From Paenibacillus dendrobii (GTDB lineage Bacteria; Bacillota; Bacilli; Paenibacillales; Paenibacillaceae), in assembly GCF_009807035.1 (NCBI RefSeq), contig NZ_WUBI01000001.1:992001-1056000 (forward strand): DNA of 64,000 nucleotides, written 5' to 3'. Shown piece after piece: positions 1 to 8,687 of this stretch (position 1 is its first letter; every line of letters begins with the position of its first letter). A program made the position numbers and the translations under genes. The notes under the pieces are model-generated. The model did no database searches and had not been told where the DNA came from. It worked only from the letters and a program-made list of their open reading frames with translations.

Positions 1-1533
1 CAGGATTGTGATCTGTTGGCCGTTCCCTTTCCTGCGCTGGCGTACCGGAGCTTTGACGCTTTCTTCTCTCAAATAGGCCCCCGTAACCGATAGCTCGCTG
101 GACATCAAATCCTCCAGGCTGCCTTCTCCAACGACGTTCCCCCCGTTCAATCCGGCACCTGGTCCGATATCGATGACATGGTCTGCCGCACGCATCATCT
201 CGATATCGTGCTCAATGACGAGCACCGTATTGCCTAGATCACGCAGATCTTGAAGCACTCGAATGAGACCTGAGGTATCCCGGGGATGAAGTCCCGTAGT
301 CGGTTCATCCAGAATATAGAGCACACCGGTAAGACCAGAACCAAGCAATGATGCAAGCCGCAGCCGTTGTGCTTCTCCTCCGGATAATGTGACGGTCTGA
401 CGGTTCAAGGAAAGATAGCCTAACCCGACATCCAAAATCCGCTTTAATCTTTTAGGCATATCATGAATCGGCTCAATCACATGAAGGGCTTCCGGAGGCT
501 GTTCCTCCTGTAAGCGTTTCGTCCAATCGTATACTTCGCCTAGCGACCAGTCTGAAACTTCAGATATGGATGAGCCCGCTACCTCCACAAGACGAACTTC
601 TTTTTTCAAGCGAGCTCCGTGGCATTCAGGGCAAAGCGTCTCATGGAAAAAACCGCCCTCTTTCTCTTGGCTTCCAGCCTCCCCTTCCTTTTCCTTATAA
701 CGACGCCATAATCCAGGTATGACCCCTTCGAACTTGGTCCCTTGAATTGGTTTGACATCCGGATAATGACGCTTGAATGCTTCACTCTCAACACCGTAAT
801 ACAGCAAGTCACGCTGAATTGGGCCGTAGTCCTTCAAGAGCTGATCCGGATCGAACTCAAATCCGAAATGTTTACCAGCCGCTACTAATATGCGTGTCTG
901 AATATCGCGATGGACGCCATTCAGCGAAGCAACCCCACCTTCGCTCAAGCTGAGTTCAGGATGAAATACCGCTGCCTCATTTATCGTTGCCACATGCCCC
1001 AGTCCGCTGCATGCTTCGCAAGCACCCTCCGGCTTGTTAAAGGAAAAGTGGGACATACCCAGTTTTTCCAGCTTCTCTCCACAATGTGGACAACTCGTTG
1101 TTTGACGATCGATCTCCTCATCTTCTTCCATGAGCAAGCCTACAGGTTCAAAAGAAGGCAAGATCCTGCCGCTGCAATGAGGGCAAATACGCTCGCCCAA
1201 TCTTGCAAAGATAAAACGTACATACGTATACAAGTCCGTCACAGTGCCCACCGTTGAACGCGGATTACGATTCGTGACATGCTGTCCAACGCTAATGGAT
1301 GGGGACAACCCTTCAATGGACTCGACTTTGGGTTTGCTGATCGCATCCGACATCATTCCCATGGAATCCAGATACTGTCTCTGACATTCGCGCTGCAATG
1401 TGTCCATGGCCAGCGTCGATTTACCAGATCCCGATGGTCCTGTCAGAACAACAAGCTTATATTTAGGTATGGAAAGCGAGATATTCTTGAGATTATTTTC
1501 TCTGGCACCCTTAATCACGATGGTTTCTTTCAT
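1..1533 (-). CDS. UvrA-like excinuclease ABC subunit paralogue (3' end outside window)
   Basis: The frame is open from an ATG at 1533 to the window edge, giving the first 511 codons. The start has an AGGAGG-type ribosome site. Visible are an N-terminal Walker A (GPSGSGKS, near residue 32), the UvrA NRNPRSTVGTVTD motif, two CPHC zinc-type pairs, a CPEC pair, the signature LSGGEAQRLRL (about 381-392) and Walker B with DEPTTGLHP (D409). Canonical UvrA binds damaged DNA with UvrB. This copy reaches its first signature after only about 380 residues and looks like the shorter UvrA2/DrrC-type paralogues linked to drug or DNA-damage tolerance; that role is inferred. It is divergent from a marR gene. 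Confidence 0.9.
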   Translation of the reverse strand, partial: MKETIVIKGARENNLKNISLSIPKYKLVVLTGPSGSGKSTLAMDTLQRECQRQYLDSMGMMSDAISKPKVESIEGLSPSISVGQHVTNRNPRSTVGTVTDLYTYVRFIFARLGERICPHCSGRILPSFEPVGLLMEEDEEIDRQTTSCPHCGEKLEKLGMSHFSFNKPEGACEACSGLGHVATINEAAVFHPELSLSEGGVASLNGVHRDIQTRILVAAGKHFGFEFDPDQLLKDYGPIQRDLLYYGVESEAFKRHYPDVKPIQGTKFEGVIPGLWRRYKEKEGEAGSQEKEGGFFHETLCPECHGARLKKEVRLVEVAGSSISEVSDWSLGEVYDWTKRLQEEQPPEALHVIEPIHDMPKRLKRILDVGLGYLSLNRQTVTLSGGEAQRLRLASLLGSGLTGVLYILDEPTTGLHPRDTSGLIRVLQDLRDLGNTVLVIEHDIEMMRAADHVIDIGPGAGLNGGNVVGEGSLEDLMSSELSVTGAYLREESVKAPVRQRRKGNGQQITIL

Positions 1534-1678
1534 ATATATCCTCCTCACTGCAAAATGGGCTACATCCGCTAAAGCAAGTAATTTACCTACTCTCTGTATG
1601 TCCATTTGCAAATATTAAATGTATTCGATAAAATGAACTTGCTTGATTGATTCCTCGTCAAGTATCTCGCTTGGTATT

Positions 1679-1697
1679 TATCTTCCCTATCAAGATA
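1679..1697. promoter_or_regulatory. Inverted repeat before marR, possible MarR operator
   Basis: TATCTT and AAGATA form 6-bp arms around a 7-bp spacer, just upstream of the marR ribosome site and inside the 192-bp divergent gap shared with the uvrA-like gene. MarR regulators usually bind such palindromes and control themselves and a divergent partner. Assignment as operator is inference. Confidence 0.35.
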
Positions 1698-1725
1698 TTT
1701 TAATTTTAACAAGGAGGTTTGTCTA

Positions 1726-2220
1726 ATGTCAAGCCAAAAGCAAGTTCAAACATCAGACTTGCAGGAACATTTTGTCTCGCTCATGCGAGGGTTGGGTACC
1801 CGAACGGTGCTATACCAACAAAATGTATCCACCTCTCTCGGATTATCCAATAACGATTACATCCCCGTCGATGTTTTGCGTGAGAAAGGCCCGATCACTG
1901 CCGGAGAGTTGTCCAAAATAACAGGGCTAACAACCGGAAGCATCACGAAATTAATTGACCGTCTTGAAAAAATCGGATATGTTCGCAGGCAAAATGATCC
2001 GAAGGATCGGCGCAAAGTCATCATCGTTCCACAATACGAACAAAAAGAAGAAGTCAGCAACACGTACATCCCACTGCACAACGCGATGGTTGCCCTCGCT
2101 TCCTCCTATACGGATGAAGAGCTTACTTTTATTTCGAATTTTCTAGAAAAAGCCAGTACAGTCATTGAAAATCAAATTCACCATATAAACTCGCCTTCAA
2201 GTGATAATTCATCCACCTGA
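1726..2220 (+). CDS. MarR-family transcriptional regulator
   Basis: 164-residue winged-helix protein with a strong AAGGAGG site 8 nt before the ATG. The central stretch (about 55-95) has the MarR recognition helix TGLTTGSITKLIDRLEK followed by the wing YVRRQNDPKDRRKV, which carries the conserved D-R-R. The flanking helices form the dimer interface in this family. It is divergent from the UvrA paralogue, so it probably represses that gene and itself. The ligand cannot be read from the sequence. A terminator follows at once. Confidence 0.9.
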   Translation: MSSQKQVQTSDLQEHFVSLMRGLGTRTVLYQQNVSTSLGLSNNDYIPVDVLREKGPITAGELSKITGLTTGSITKLIDRLEKIGYVRRQNDPKDRRKVIIVPQYEQKEEVSNTYIPLHNAMVALASSYTDEELTFISNFLEKASTVIENQIHHINSPSSDNSST

Positions 2221-2235
2221 GCTTTAGTCAAAAAT

Positions 2236-2294
2236 GAAAAAGGACCCTATTTAGGTGCGTCAAGTGATTGACTTCCGGATAGAGTCCTTTTTGC
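2236..2294 (+). terminator. Rho-independent terminator after marR
   Basis: Stem AAAAGGACCCTAT / ATAGAGTCCTTTT with a smaller inner hairpin (GTCAA/TTGAC) and a T-rich end. Confidence 0.75.
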
Positions 2295-2456
2295 ATATCC
2301 CGCATATTATTCATCTTAATTCTAGACATTAACCACAGTTTTTCATAAAAAGGAAACTTATCCCACTCTCGCTGCGTCTAAATATTGGTAATGTTCCAAT
2401 GAATTCAGTTAGCCAAATAGTTCAATTCAATTTAATAAGAGGAGTTCTGAAAAGCT

Positions 2457-3947
2457 ATGAGAAAAAGCGCGATAGCTTTAAGTTTTATAGTCGGAATATC
2501 GTTAGCCGTTCATGCAAGGGTGGCATTTGCTGATACTTCATCTTCATCCGATATCGCTACGTATCATGCAGATTCGCTGATCAAAAAAGACGGAAGTTAT
2601 TGGGTTTGGGGTTGGCAGCGTCCCGTACCCACTCAGATCTCCGAGGTGTCAGATGTAGCGGATTCTTGGGGTAACGGATATTTTCAGAAAAAGGACCAAT
2701 CCGTATGGTTATGGCAATCCGCTTATCCGACCCCTACGGTCAAAATACTACCTGTTCAAGGATTAAGCCATATCGTGGATGTGTATGAAAACGGAAGAAC
2801 GCTTGCTTGGGATACAGAAGGCAAGGTATATACTTCAGTCAAAACGAACGATGGATGGGACCGCACTCATTTTGAGCAAGTCGAAGGCATAGATCATGTG
2901 GCAGAGATTAAGGGAACATACGAATACAATGATAAGAAGGGCAATCTTCGCTTTATCTTTTTAAAGCAAGATGGGACGGTCTGGTATGCGAATGAAACGT
3001 TGCAGTCATTCGCACCCGTGCCAAGTCTCGAACATGTGACTCAGATTGAGGATAACATAGCGCTCAAGGAGGACGGTACCGTATGGACTTGGCCGGAAAA
3101 ATACAGCGAAACTGAAGAGTTCCCAAGCGCGGTTACGGCGACCCCCATTAAATCATTAAGCAACATTAAGAGCATCAAGCATGACCACTATTCGTCCCTG
3201 GCCATCGACAACCAGCAGCGCTTATGGTTCTGGGGAGCCACGATCACAGGTGTATCCGACTTTACGACATTAAATGAACATCAGGACCCCATATTGCTGA
3301 AGGGAGTTAACAATGTCCAGGATGCTTCTATCGTTGAACGGTCTTTAGTTGTTTTAACTTCGGATCACCGCGTCTACATGACTTCGATCGGACAGGTGGA
3401 TATGCCCTCCGATATAAGTTTCTCGCTCGTCGCAAGCGATGTAGCATCCATTCAAAATGGCCCAAGGCATATCATAATGCAAAAAACGGACGGATCTCTC
3501 TGGGGCTGGGGCATCAACAAAAATGCCGAGCTCGGTAATGGTAGCTACGAATTTATGGTTAGAGAACCGGTTCCGGTTCAAAAGCCGATTTCCATTTTCC
3601 TAAACGGAGAGAATGTAGGACTAACAAGCGGCGTCATTACGAAAAACAACCAAAATTTCGTCCCGCTTCGATCCGTATTCGAAAAACTGGGAGCTGAAAT
3701 TACATTCGATGAAAAAAACAAAGTGGCGACGGTGACCCGTAAAGGTAAGGATCAACCGTCACTCACCATCCGTGTCAACGTGAAAACGGGAGATACAACG
3801 CTGGACAATGTCCCTGTCAAGCTTGAGAATAAACCGTTTAATCTGAATGGAACAGTGTACTTGCCGCTTCGATTTATTAGCGAAAAGCTGGGTGCTACGG
3901 TAGAATGGATCGCTGCGGATGAACGAATCGCCATCACCATGAAATAA
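2457..3947 (+). CDS. Secreted RCC1-repeat protein with copper-amine-oxidase N-type domain
   Basis: 496 residues. A signal peptide (about 1-25, ending VAFA) is followed by RCC1/BNR-like blades marked by W-x-W motifs (YWVWGW, VWLWQ, VWTWPE, LWFWGA, LWGWGINKNAELGNG). A C-terminal module (about 378-496) has the double PLR...KLGA...V pattern of copper amine oxidase N-like domains, which in Bacilli are extracellular and often sit in wall-associated proteins. No enzyme motif is seen, so a propeller-like binding role is inferred. A paralogue of the same layout and length lies at 42324-43820. The gene is monocistronic between two terminators. Confidence 0.85.
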   Translation: MRKSAIALSFIVGISLAVHARVAFADTSSSSDIATYHADSLIKKDGSYWVWGWQRPVPTQISEVSDVADSWGNGYFQKKDQSVWLWQSAYPTPTVKILPVQGLSHIVDVYENGRTLAWDTEGKVYTSVKTNDGWDRTHFEQVEGIDHVAEIKGTYEYNDKKGNLRFIFLKQDGTVWYANETLQSFAPVPSLEHVTQIEDNIALKEDGTVWTWPEKYSETEEFPSAVTATPIKSLSNIKSIKHDHYSSLAIDNQQRLWFWGATITGVSDFTTLNEHQDPILLKGVNNVQDASIVERSLVVLTSDHRVYMTSIGQVDMPSDISFSLVASDVASIQNGPRHIIMQKTDGSLWGWGINKNAELGNGSYEFMVREPVPVQKPISIFLNGENVGLTSGVITKNNQNFVPLRSVFEKLGAEITFDEKNKVATVTRKGKDQPSLTIRVNVKTGDTTLDNVPVKLENKPFNLNGTVYLPLRFISEKLGATVEWIAADERIAITMK

Positions 3948-3957
3948 GTACGTAAAC

Positions 3958-4008
3958 AGCAACAACCTCGACCAAAGATGATACATCTAAAGGCGAGGTT
4001 GTTTACTT
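3958..4008 (+). terminator. Terminator after the RCC1/CuAO-N gene
   Basis: AACAACCTCG pairs with CGAGGTTGTT, followed by TTACTTAT. Confidence 0.7.
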
Positions 4009-4192
4009 ATATACACCGGTATACATTCATCATATCAGGTAGTTTACATAATTCCATTTCCGTTAATACATCATCAGTGTTAATCCATTCATTCCCTGTC
4101 GGGTAGATTCATCATACCGGGGCCGTATCCTTATAAATTCTGAATTCGGCCCAACCGTACATCCGTGTAAGGTATTTATCATAGGTGTAACA

Positions 4193-4627
4193 TTATGCGT
4201 TTTTCTGTGCCTCAACCTGTTTGCGGAGCGCAGCTTCTTTTGCCAGTGATTCCGGATTATCTGTCAAATCTTCGGCTTCGAATACCTGTCTAAGCTCAAT
4301 CTCGCCCTGTCCATACCCGTGAGGATCGGGCATGCGCAGTGCCCATTCAACAGCTTCTTCTCTGGATTTCACTTCTATTAGAGTATATCCGGCGATCATC
4401 TCCTTAGCCTCCGTGAAGGGTCCATCCATCATCTTCGGCTTTCCCCCGGGCTCCGGATAGGAAATCCGAATTCCCGTAGAGCTTGGATGAAGGCCGTCTC
4501 CAGCGAGCAATACGCCGGCTTTTACCAATTCCTCGTTATACTTCTGCATGGCATCGATAAGTTCCTGGCTTGGCAATACTCCTGCCTCGGAATCCGTTGT
4601 AGCTTTGACAATCATCATGAATCTCAT
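4193..4627 (-). CDS. YciI-family (DGPF domain) protein
   Basis: 144 residues covering a single ferredoxin-like YciI/YCII domain. It starts MRFMMIVKA and has the family motif MMDGPFTEAKEMIAGY at about 66-81, then EVKSREEAVEWALRMP. DGPF proteins are often encoded beside ECF sigma factors in other bacteria, but their biochemical role is unclear. The ATG at 4627 has a GGAGG site 9 nt upstream. The start of this gene is 183 bp from the stop of the hydrolase gene upstream, so co-transcription is possible but not shown. Confidence 0.85.
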   Translation of the reverse strand: MRFMMIVKATTDSEAGVLPSQELIDAMQKYNEELVKAGVLLAGDGLHPSSTGIRISYPEPGGKPKMMDGPFTEAKEMIAGYTLIEVKSREEAVEWALRMPDPHGYGQGEIELRQVFEAEDLTDNPESLAKEAALRKQVEAQKNA

Positions 4628-4810
4628 ATAAGTAAACCTCCATTATCTTTGATAGCAAGCGACTCTGTCATGGAACAGGATCATGAATCGCCTGCTTCTA
4701 CTCATACAACGAATCGATTCCGATTAAATCGACATACATACCAAATTATTTTTTGAAAAGTTCTTGATAGGATACGATGATAATAAAATCTTGCAGATTG
4801 CTCGACTTGA

Positions 4811-5620
4811 TTAAGCTCCTGCAAAAAAGGGAGTAATTTCCGACGAAATCATCTTCGCATTCAGTTTCTTGGTATGTCCAAGTCCCTTCTTGCTTCGGAG
4901 ATGTGCATTGGAGAGTACATCGTCCAGAGCCCGCGCGCCATGCCGAAGCGATATCGGACTTTCGATGCCTTCGAGTATAAGTGTTGGCATCGTGACTCCC
5001 GGCCACTGATCTTTGGATAACGGCTTACCTTCCATGAATCCCTCCAGCAGTGCGGCATCATACGGTAAGGTGTGGGCAACGGACATCAGTCTTGACCATA
5101 CGCCCGGCATCATTCGCATCATAGGAATGACAAAGGAAGGCACACCCATACCTTGGATCATGAAATATTTGACGGCCTCGCTCCTGCGATCCGAAGCGAT
5201 TAATTCGCGCACATGTTCCACAAAATCCGTAGGTGTCTTATGATCGGCCGGATCGACAACGAATGGTGGTTCATGGAGAACCAATCGGGTAATATTCAAT
5301 CCTCTCGCCGCAGCTTGGAGTGCCAAAACCGCTCCAGATGACAATCCGTACACATTTGCGGAACCCCCGGCTGCGTCAATGATAGCTTCCAGATCCTCGA
5401 TTTCGCGCTCGACGGCATAGGTTTGCGAGTCCCCGCTATCTCCGCGACCTCGGCGGTCATAGTTGTAAACGGTATGCTTTTCGGCAAGCCGATTGGCCAA
5501 TTCAATCTGTCCGGGAAACTTTCGGTAGCTAAATGCACCTGCGACCATAACGAGTGCCGGTCCATGGCCGGATTTGTCGTACGCGATTTTTGTACCATCT
5601 TTGGATATAGCGATGTTCAT
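4811..5620 (-). CDS. Alpha/beta-fold hydrolase
   Basis: 269 residues from ATG 5620, chosen because AAAGGAGAG sits 6 nt upstream; the open frame extends further 5' but that part looks non-coding. The start MNIAISKDGTKIAYDKSG is typical of alpha/beta hydrolases. The nucleophile elbow appears as YGLSSGAV, an oxyanion HG-type turn as MVAGAF, a late acidic residue falls in LILEGIESPIS, and a His in KGLGHTKKLNAK completes a plausible triad. Substrate unknown. Confidence 0.85.
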   Translation of the reverse strand: MNIAISKDGTKIAYDKSGHGPALVMVAGAFSYRKFPGQIELANRLAEKHTVYNYDRRGRGDSGDSQTYAVEREIEDLEAIIDAAGGSANVYGLSSGAVLALQAAARGLNITRLVLHEPPFVVDPADHKTPTDFVEHVRELIASDRRSEAVKYFMIQGMGVPSFVIPMMRMMPGVWSRLMSVAHTLPYDAALLEGFMEGKPLSKDQWPGVTMPTLILEGIESPISLRHGARALDDVLSNAHLRSKKGLGHTKKLNAKMISSEITPFFAGA

Positions 5621-5820
5621 GGAATCTCTCCTTTGTTTGATTAAAAATTTAGTATTGATATTGTAGTTCCTTGCCTCTATAAGAACGACGAACGGCGGAT
5701 GACCTAATCGACACATTCCAAAGAAAATTCGAATATTTTTTATTTTGGAAGCAAAATCGTTCAAAGCTGCGAAATCCAGCAACATCCTACTTGGGAACAA
5801 TAATAGATATCTTCGTTGCA

Positions 5821-5857
5821 AAAAAAACCGAATCCTCCGATAGAGAATTCGGTTTTT
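5821..5857 (-). terminator. Terminator after the DUF4179 gene
   Basis: AAACCGAAT/ATTCGGTTT stem with a long T tract on the minus strand. Confidence 0.75.
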
Positions 5858-5903
5858 GCGTGTTGTTTTATTTAATAAGCAGCAAATTTGAGTTTCTGCC
5901 TTC

Positions 5904-7328
5904 CTACTTCTTACTGGCCAATTCAACGGTTTGCGAATCCATGATCGGAACCCAATACTGCTTGACCTCGATGGTAAGCGGTTGCGGATAGTTTAACGCT
6001 CCCTTTCCAAAGTTATAAGGAGTTTCATCTTCCATCGTGTCTTCTTTTGTTGATGATATTGTTCCGCTATGACTTGTGCTTTTCGGTGACAGCATCTTAT
6101 GCTGTTTACCATTTGCATCAGTAAAAGTGGGGGCTAACCACATACCTAAGCTCTCTGCAACTTGGGCTTGTTCGAGCTTTCGATAGAAATAAACTTCCTC
6201 ATCATCTGCTTGCTGATCGGAAGGCAGAATTTGTAGTAAGTCGTCCGGTGCAGCCAGTATCTCTCTTTTCTTCAAATCGACGACTACTTTCAATTGATCC
6301 TTTTTCACTGCAGCGATACCGAATACTTTGAGCGAAGTCGTATCCAGTTGATCTAGTTGGCTGCTCTTGTATACCAAAGTAACTTTGGTATTATCCTTCA
6401 ATACTTCTTCCGGATAATATAATTTTTCGGTATGATCTCCGCTTTTACCGATCACGACCGGATTGATCACTTTAAAAATCTGTTGGTCGTTGGCTTTGTC
6501 ATATTCCAGGTCTACGTACGTATTTAGTGGAGTGAATCGTACTTGACTCACGTTGATTTTTTGTCCGTCGACCGTCAATGTCTCACTCGGATGATAGATC
6601 CGTTCCTCATCTTTCAGCGCTTTGGTATCGAGATCGAACTTAATATCTAATCCTTTTTCATATTTTTGACTAACGGTATCCCATATGTTAACACTCATCT
6701 TCGTGTCTTTACTGTAATCGACAGAAGGAAGAAGATTCGTGGTATATACATAATAAGCCGTTTCTCCAGGCATGATACGGTAACTGTTCCTTACACTTTT
6801 CGCCTCCGCTTTTGCAGACGGCGCTTCGACGTCTCCAAAGTACAATGAATCAATGACAGGACTCACCTGATGCTGCGTGTGATTTTGCACGCTGAACATA
6901 ATAAAGGCCTTCCTCCCGTCCGAGACGGCACCAGCCACGTCCACGCGGTAGCCCTTTTTCTCCACACCCTGTTTGATTGGCTTCAACAGACCTTGCTCCA
7001 TCGCCGCTGCAAATCCTTGATCTCTTTGCCCGATCGGACGGAACAATTCGAAATCGGTAACGCTGTTTGCGCTCGCCGTCTGGATCACCTTTTCTTCAAC
7101 TTCATTAGCCGAAGAACCTATGCTTGCAAATATAATGATAACCGCCGCCGCTGCGGCAGCGACCGCGCCAATGCCGTACTTATAGATGCGCCTCATTTCA
7201 CGCTTCCTTCCTTTGGATACACCGCCGCGAACGGCAGTCGTAATTTTTATTTCCCGGATCGCTTCGACATTCCTCTTCACGTCATTCACATCCTGCATCA
7301 GAACACGCTCTTCTTTATCAAGCACCAT
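5904..7328 (-). CDS. DUF4179-type membrane protein, probable anti-sigma partner
   Basis: 474 residues. A cytoplasmic N-terminus of about 45 residues is followed by one transmembrane segment (about 50-68, YGIGAVAAAAAAVIIIFASI) and a large extracytoplasmic part with the DUF4179-like region (about 85-210) and beta-rich sequence after it. The gene begins 16 nt after the ECF sigma stop codon, with AAGGAGG upstream. The arrangement sigma factor-single-pass DUF4179 protein is common in Bacilli, where the membrane protein is thought to hold the sigma factor inactive. No ZAS zinc motif is visible. Confidence 0.8.
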   Translation of the reverse strand: MVLDKEERVLMQDVNDVKRNVEAIREIKITTAVRGGVSKGRKREMRRIYKYGIGAVAAAAAAVIIIFASIGSSANEVEEKVIQTASANSVTDFELFRPIGQRDQGFAAAMEQGLLKPIKQGVEKKGYRVDVAGAVSDGRKAFIMFSVQNHTQHQVSPVIDSLYFGDVEAPSAKAEAKSVRNSYRIMPGETAYYVYTTNLLPSVDYSKDTKMSVNIWDTVSQKYEKGLDIKFDLDTKALKDEERIYHPSETLTVDGQKINVSQVRFTPLNTYVDLEYDKANDQQIFKVINPVVIGKSGDHTEKLYYPEEVLKDNTKVTLVYKSSQLDQLDTTSLKVFGIAAVKKDQLKVVVDLKKREILAAPDDLLQILPSDQQADDEEVYFYRKLEQAQVAESLGMWLAPTFTDANGKQHKMLSPKSTSHSGTISSTKEDTMEDETPYNFGKGALNYPQPLTIEVKQYWVPIMDSQTVELASKK

Positions 7329-7344
7329 CGGCTCGCCTCCTTCC

Positions 7345-7854
7345 TTAGAGATAATTCCGAAGCTGCTTTAGTCCTTCCCGCAGCCAGGTTTTGATCGTGC
7401 CTTCAGGTCTTTTCAGTACTCTCGCAATTTCGGCAGTCGTCATATCCTGGTAGTATTTCAGCATTACGACATGCCTGTACTTCTTTTTCATCCGGTCCAT
7501 AGCCCGTTCCAAGTCGATCCGATCACTGCTTTTCATTTCTTGGGCTGGTTCTTCCTCCATCTTTTCTACAGGAAACACACGCTTTTTGCGCCGGAGCTCG
7601 TCCATGCAGCAGTTAATGGTAATTCGAATCAGCCAAGGCGTGAAGGACTGAACGTCATTGAGCTTTTTACGTTTCAGCCAAGCCCGGCATGATGCTTCCT
7701 GTACCGCTTCCAGGGCATCCGCTTCGTTGCGCAGATAACTAAAGGCAATCGAATACAGTTTGCGCTGTTCACCGGAGAGGTATCGAAAGAATTGCTCTTC
7801 GTTCATCAGATCCCATTTCGCCTCTTTGACCTCGTGTATTGTATTTTCCACCAT
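7345..7854 (-). CDS. ECF-type RNA polymerase sigma factor
   Basis: 169 residues. Sigma region 2 includes AFSYLRNEADALEAVQEAS and W-L-I-R-I-T-I-N-C; region 4 has VVMLKYYQDMTTAEIARVL followed by the helix RPEGTIKTWLREGLKQLR. The ATG at 7854 (MVENTIHE) is preferred to an upstream in-frame ATG because GGGGGAG precedes it. It is first in a two-gene operon with the DUF4179 protein. These factors usually direct their own promoter, but I could not pick out a convincing ECF promoter. Confidence 0.88.
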   Translation of the reverse strand: MVENTIHEVKEAKWDLMNEEQFFRYLSGEQRKLYSIAFSYLRNEADALEAVQEASCRAWLKRKKLNDVQSFTPWLIRITINCCMDELRRKKRVFPVEKMEEEPAQEMKSSDRIDLERAMDRMKKKYRHVVMLKYYQDMTTAEIARVLKRPEGTIKTWLREGLKQLRNYL

Positions 7855-7969
7855 ACACCATCTCCCCCTTTCTTTCTTTGTTTGCATCGGTACGTGGAAA
7901 AGCAGTCAAAGATAAGCTCTTTATAGTAAGACGCGGTAGAACGGAAAAACGATTGAATTTTATTTTTCT

Positions 7970-8010
7970 GTCAAAAAACAAAAAACGCATCCTAATGGAC
8001 AGCGTCTTTG
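7970..8010 (-). terminator. Terminator of the ROK-MFS-acetyltransferase operon
   Basis: On the minus strand ACGC-TG-TCC pairs with GGA-T-GCGT, followed by two T runs. Confidence 0.65.
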
Positions 8011-8099
8011 TTGAGATACTATGCAATGCTTACTTTTAGTATTGTTATTATACACCCGTTTTTCCAGAACATCCGAGCACGAAATGGATATGTATCCTA

Positions 8100-8666
8100 T
8101 CAGAGCTCGATTTGTTTGATCATTTTTGCGGGATTCCCGCCTACGATCGTATTTGGAGCTACATCTTTCGTGACGACCGATCCAGAGGCTATCACCACAT
8201 TATCCCCGACCGTAACCCCCGGGTTGATGACAGATCTTCCACCGATCCACACATTGTTTCCGATGGTAACAGGTTTTCCATACTCCGGTCCGGCAATACG
8301 CTCGAAAGGATGAATAGGATGCGTTGCCGTATAAATATGAACTCCCGGTGCAATAAAACAGTTGTCACCAATACGCACCTCGCAAACATCAAGGATGGTA
8401 CAATCGAAATTGGCGTAGAAATTTTCCCCGACATGAATGTTGTAGCCGTAATCGCAACGGATATTAGGCTCCATAAACAAATTTTCACCAGTTGATCCAA
8501 ACAGTTGTTTAAGCAGCTGCGTTCTTCGTTCCACTTCTGTTTCCGTTGTTTGATTGTAAATCCTTACTAGTTTTCGCGCATGATCCCGTTCCTGAGTAAG
8601 CTGGGAGTCGGAAGCCAAATAAAGCTCTCCGCTGATCATTTTTTCTTTTTCGGATTTGGTTGTCAT
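8100..8666 (-). CDS. maa: Sugar O-acetyltransferase (maltose/galactoside type)
   Basis: 188 residues, usual length for the family. The N-terminal maltose-acetyltransferase cap ([20 protein letters not shown]) precedes a left-handed beta-helix of hexapeptide repeats ([48 protein letters not shown]). The catalytic His falls in TATHPIHP. It moves acetyl from acetyl-CoA to a sugar hydroxyl in the cytoplasm. It lies 21 nt after an MFS transporter and a ROK regulator, so a sugar detoxification or export role is likely. Confidence 0.9.
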   Translation of the reverse strand: MTTKSEKEKMISGELYLASDSQLTQERDHARKLVRIYNQTTETEVERRTQLLKQLFGSTGENLFMEPNIRCDYGYNIHVGENFYANFDCTILDVCEVRIGDNCFIAPGVHIYTATHPIHPFERIAGPEYGKPVTIGNNVWIGGRSVINPGVTVGDNVVIASGSVVTKDVAPNTIVGGNPAKMIKQIEL

Positions 8667-8687
8667 CTTCTAAGATCCTTCCTTCTG

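Noticed and set aside
5621..5926. 102-codon N-terminal extension of the alpha/beta hydrolase
   Set aside because: A good ribosome site marks ATG 5620, and the extension overlaps the neighbouring gene's end and its terminator.
6870..7394. 174-codon plus-strand frame
   Set aside because: Shadow of the DUF4179 gene; no ribosome site or family features.
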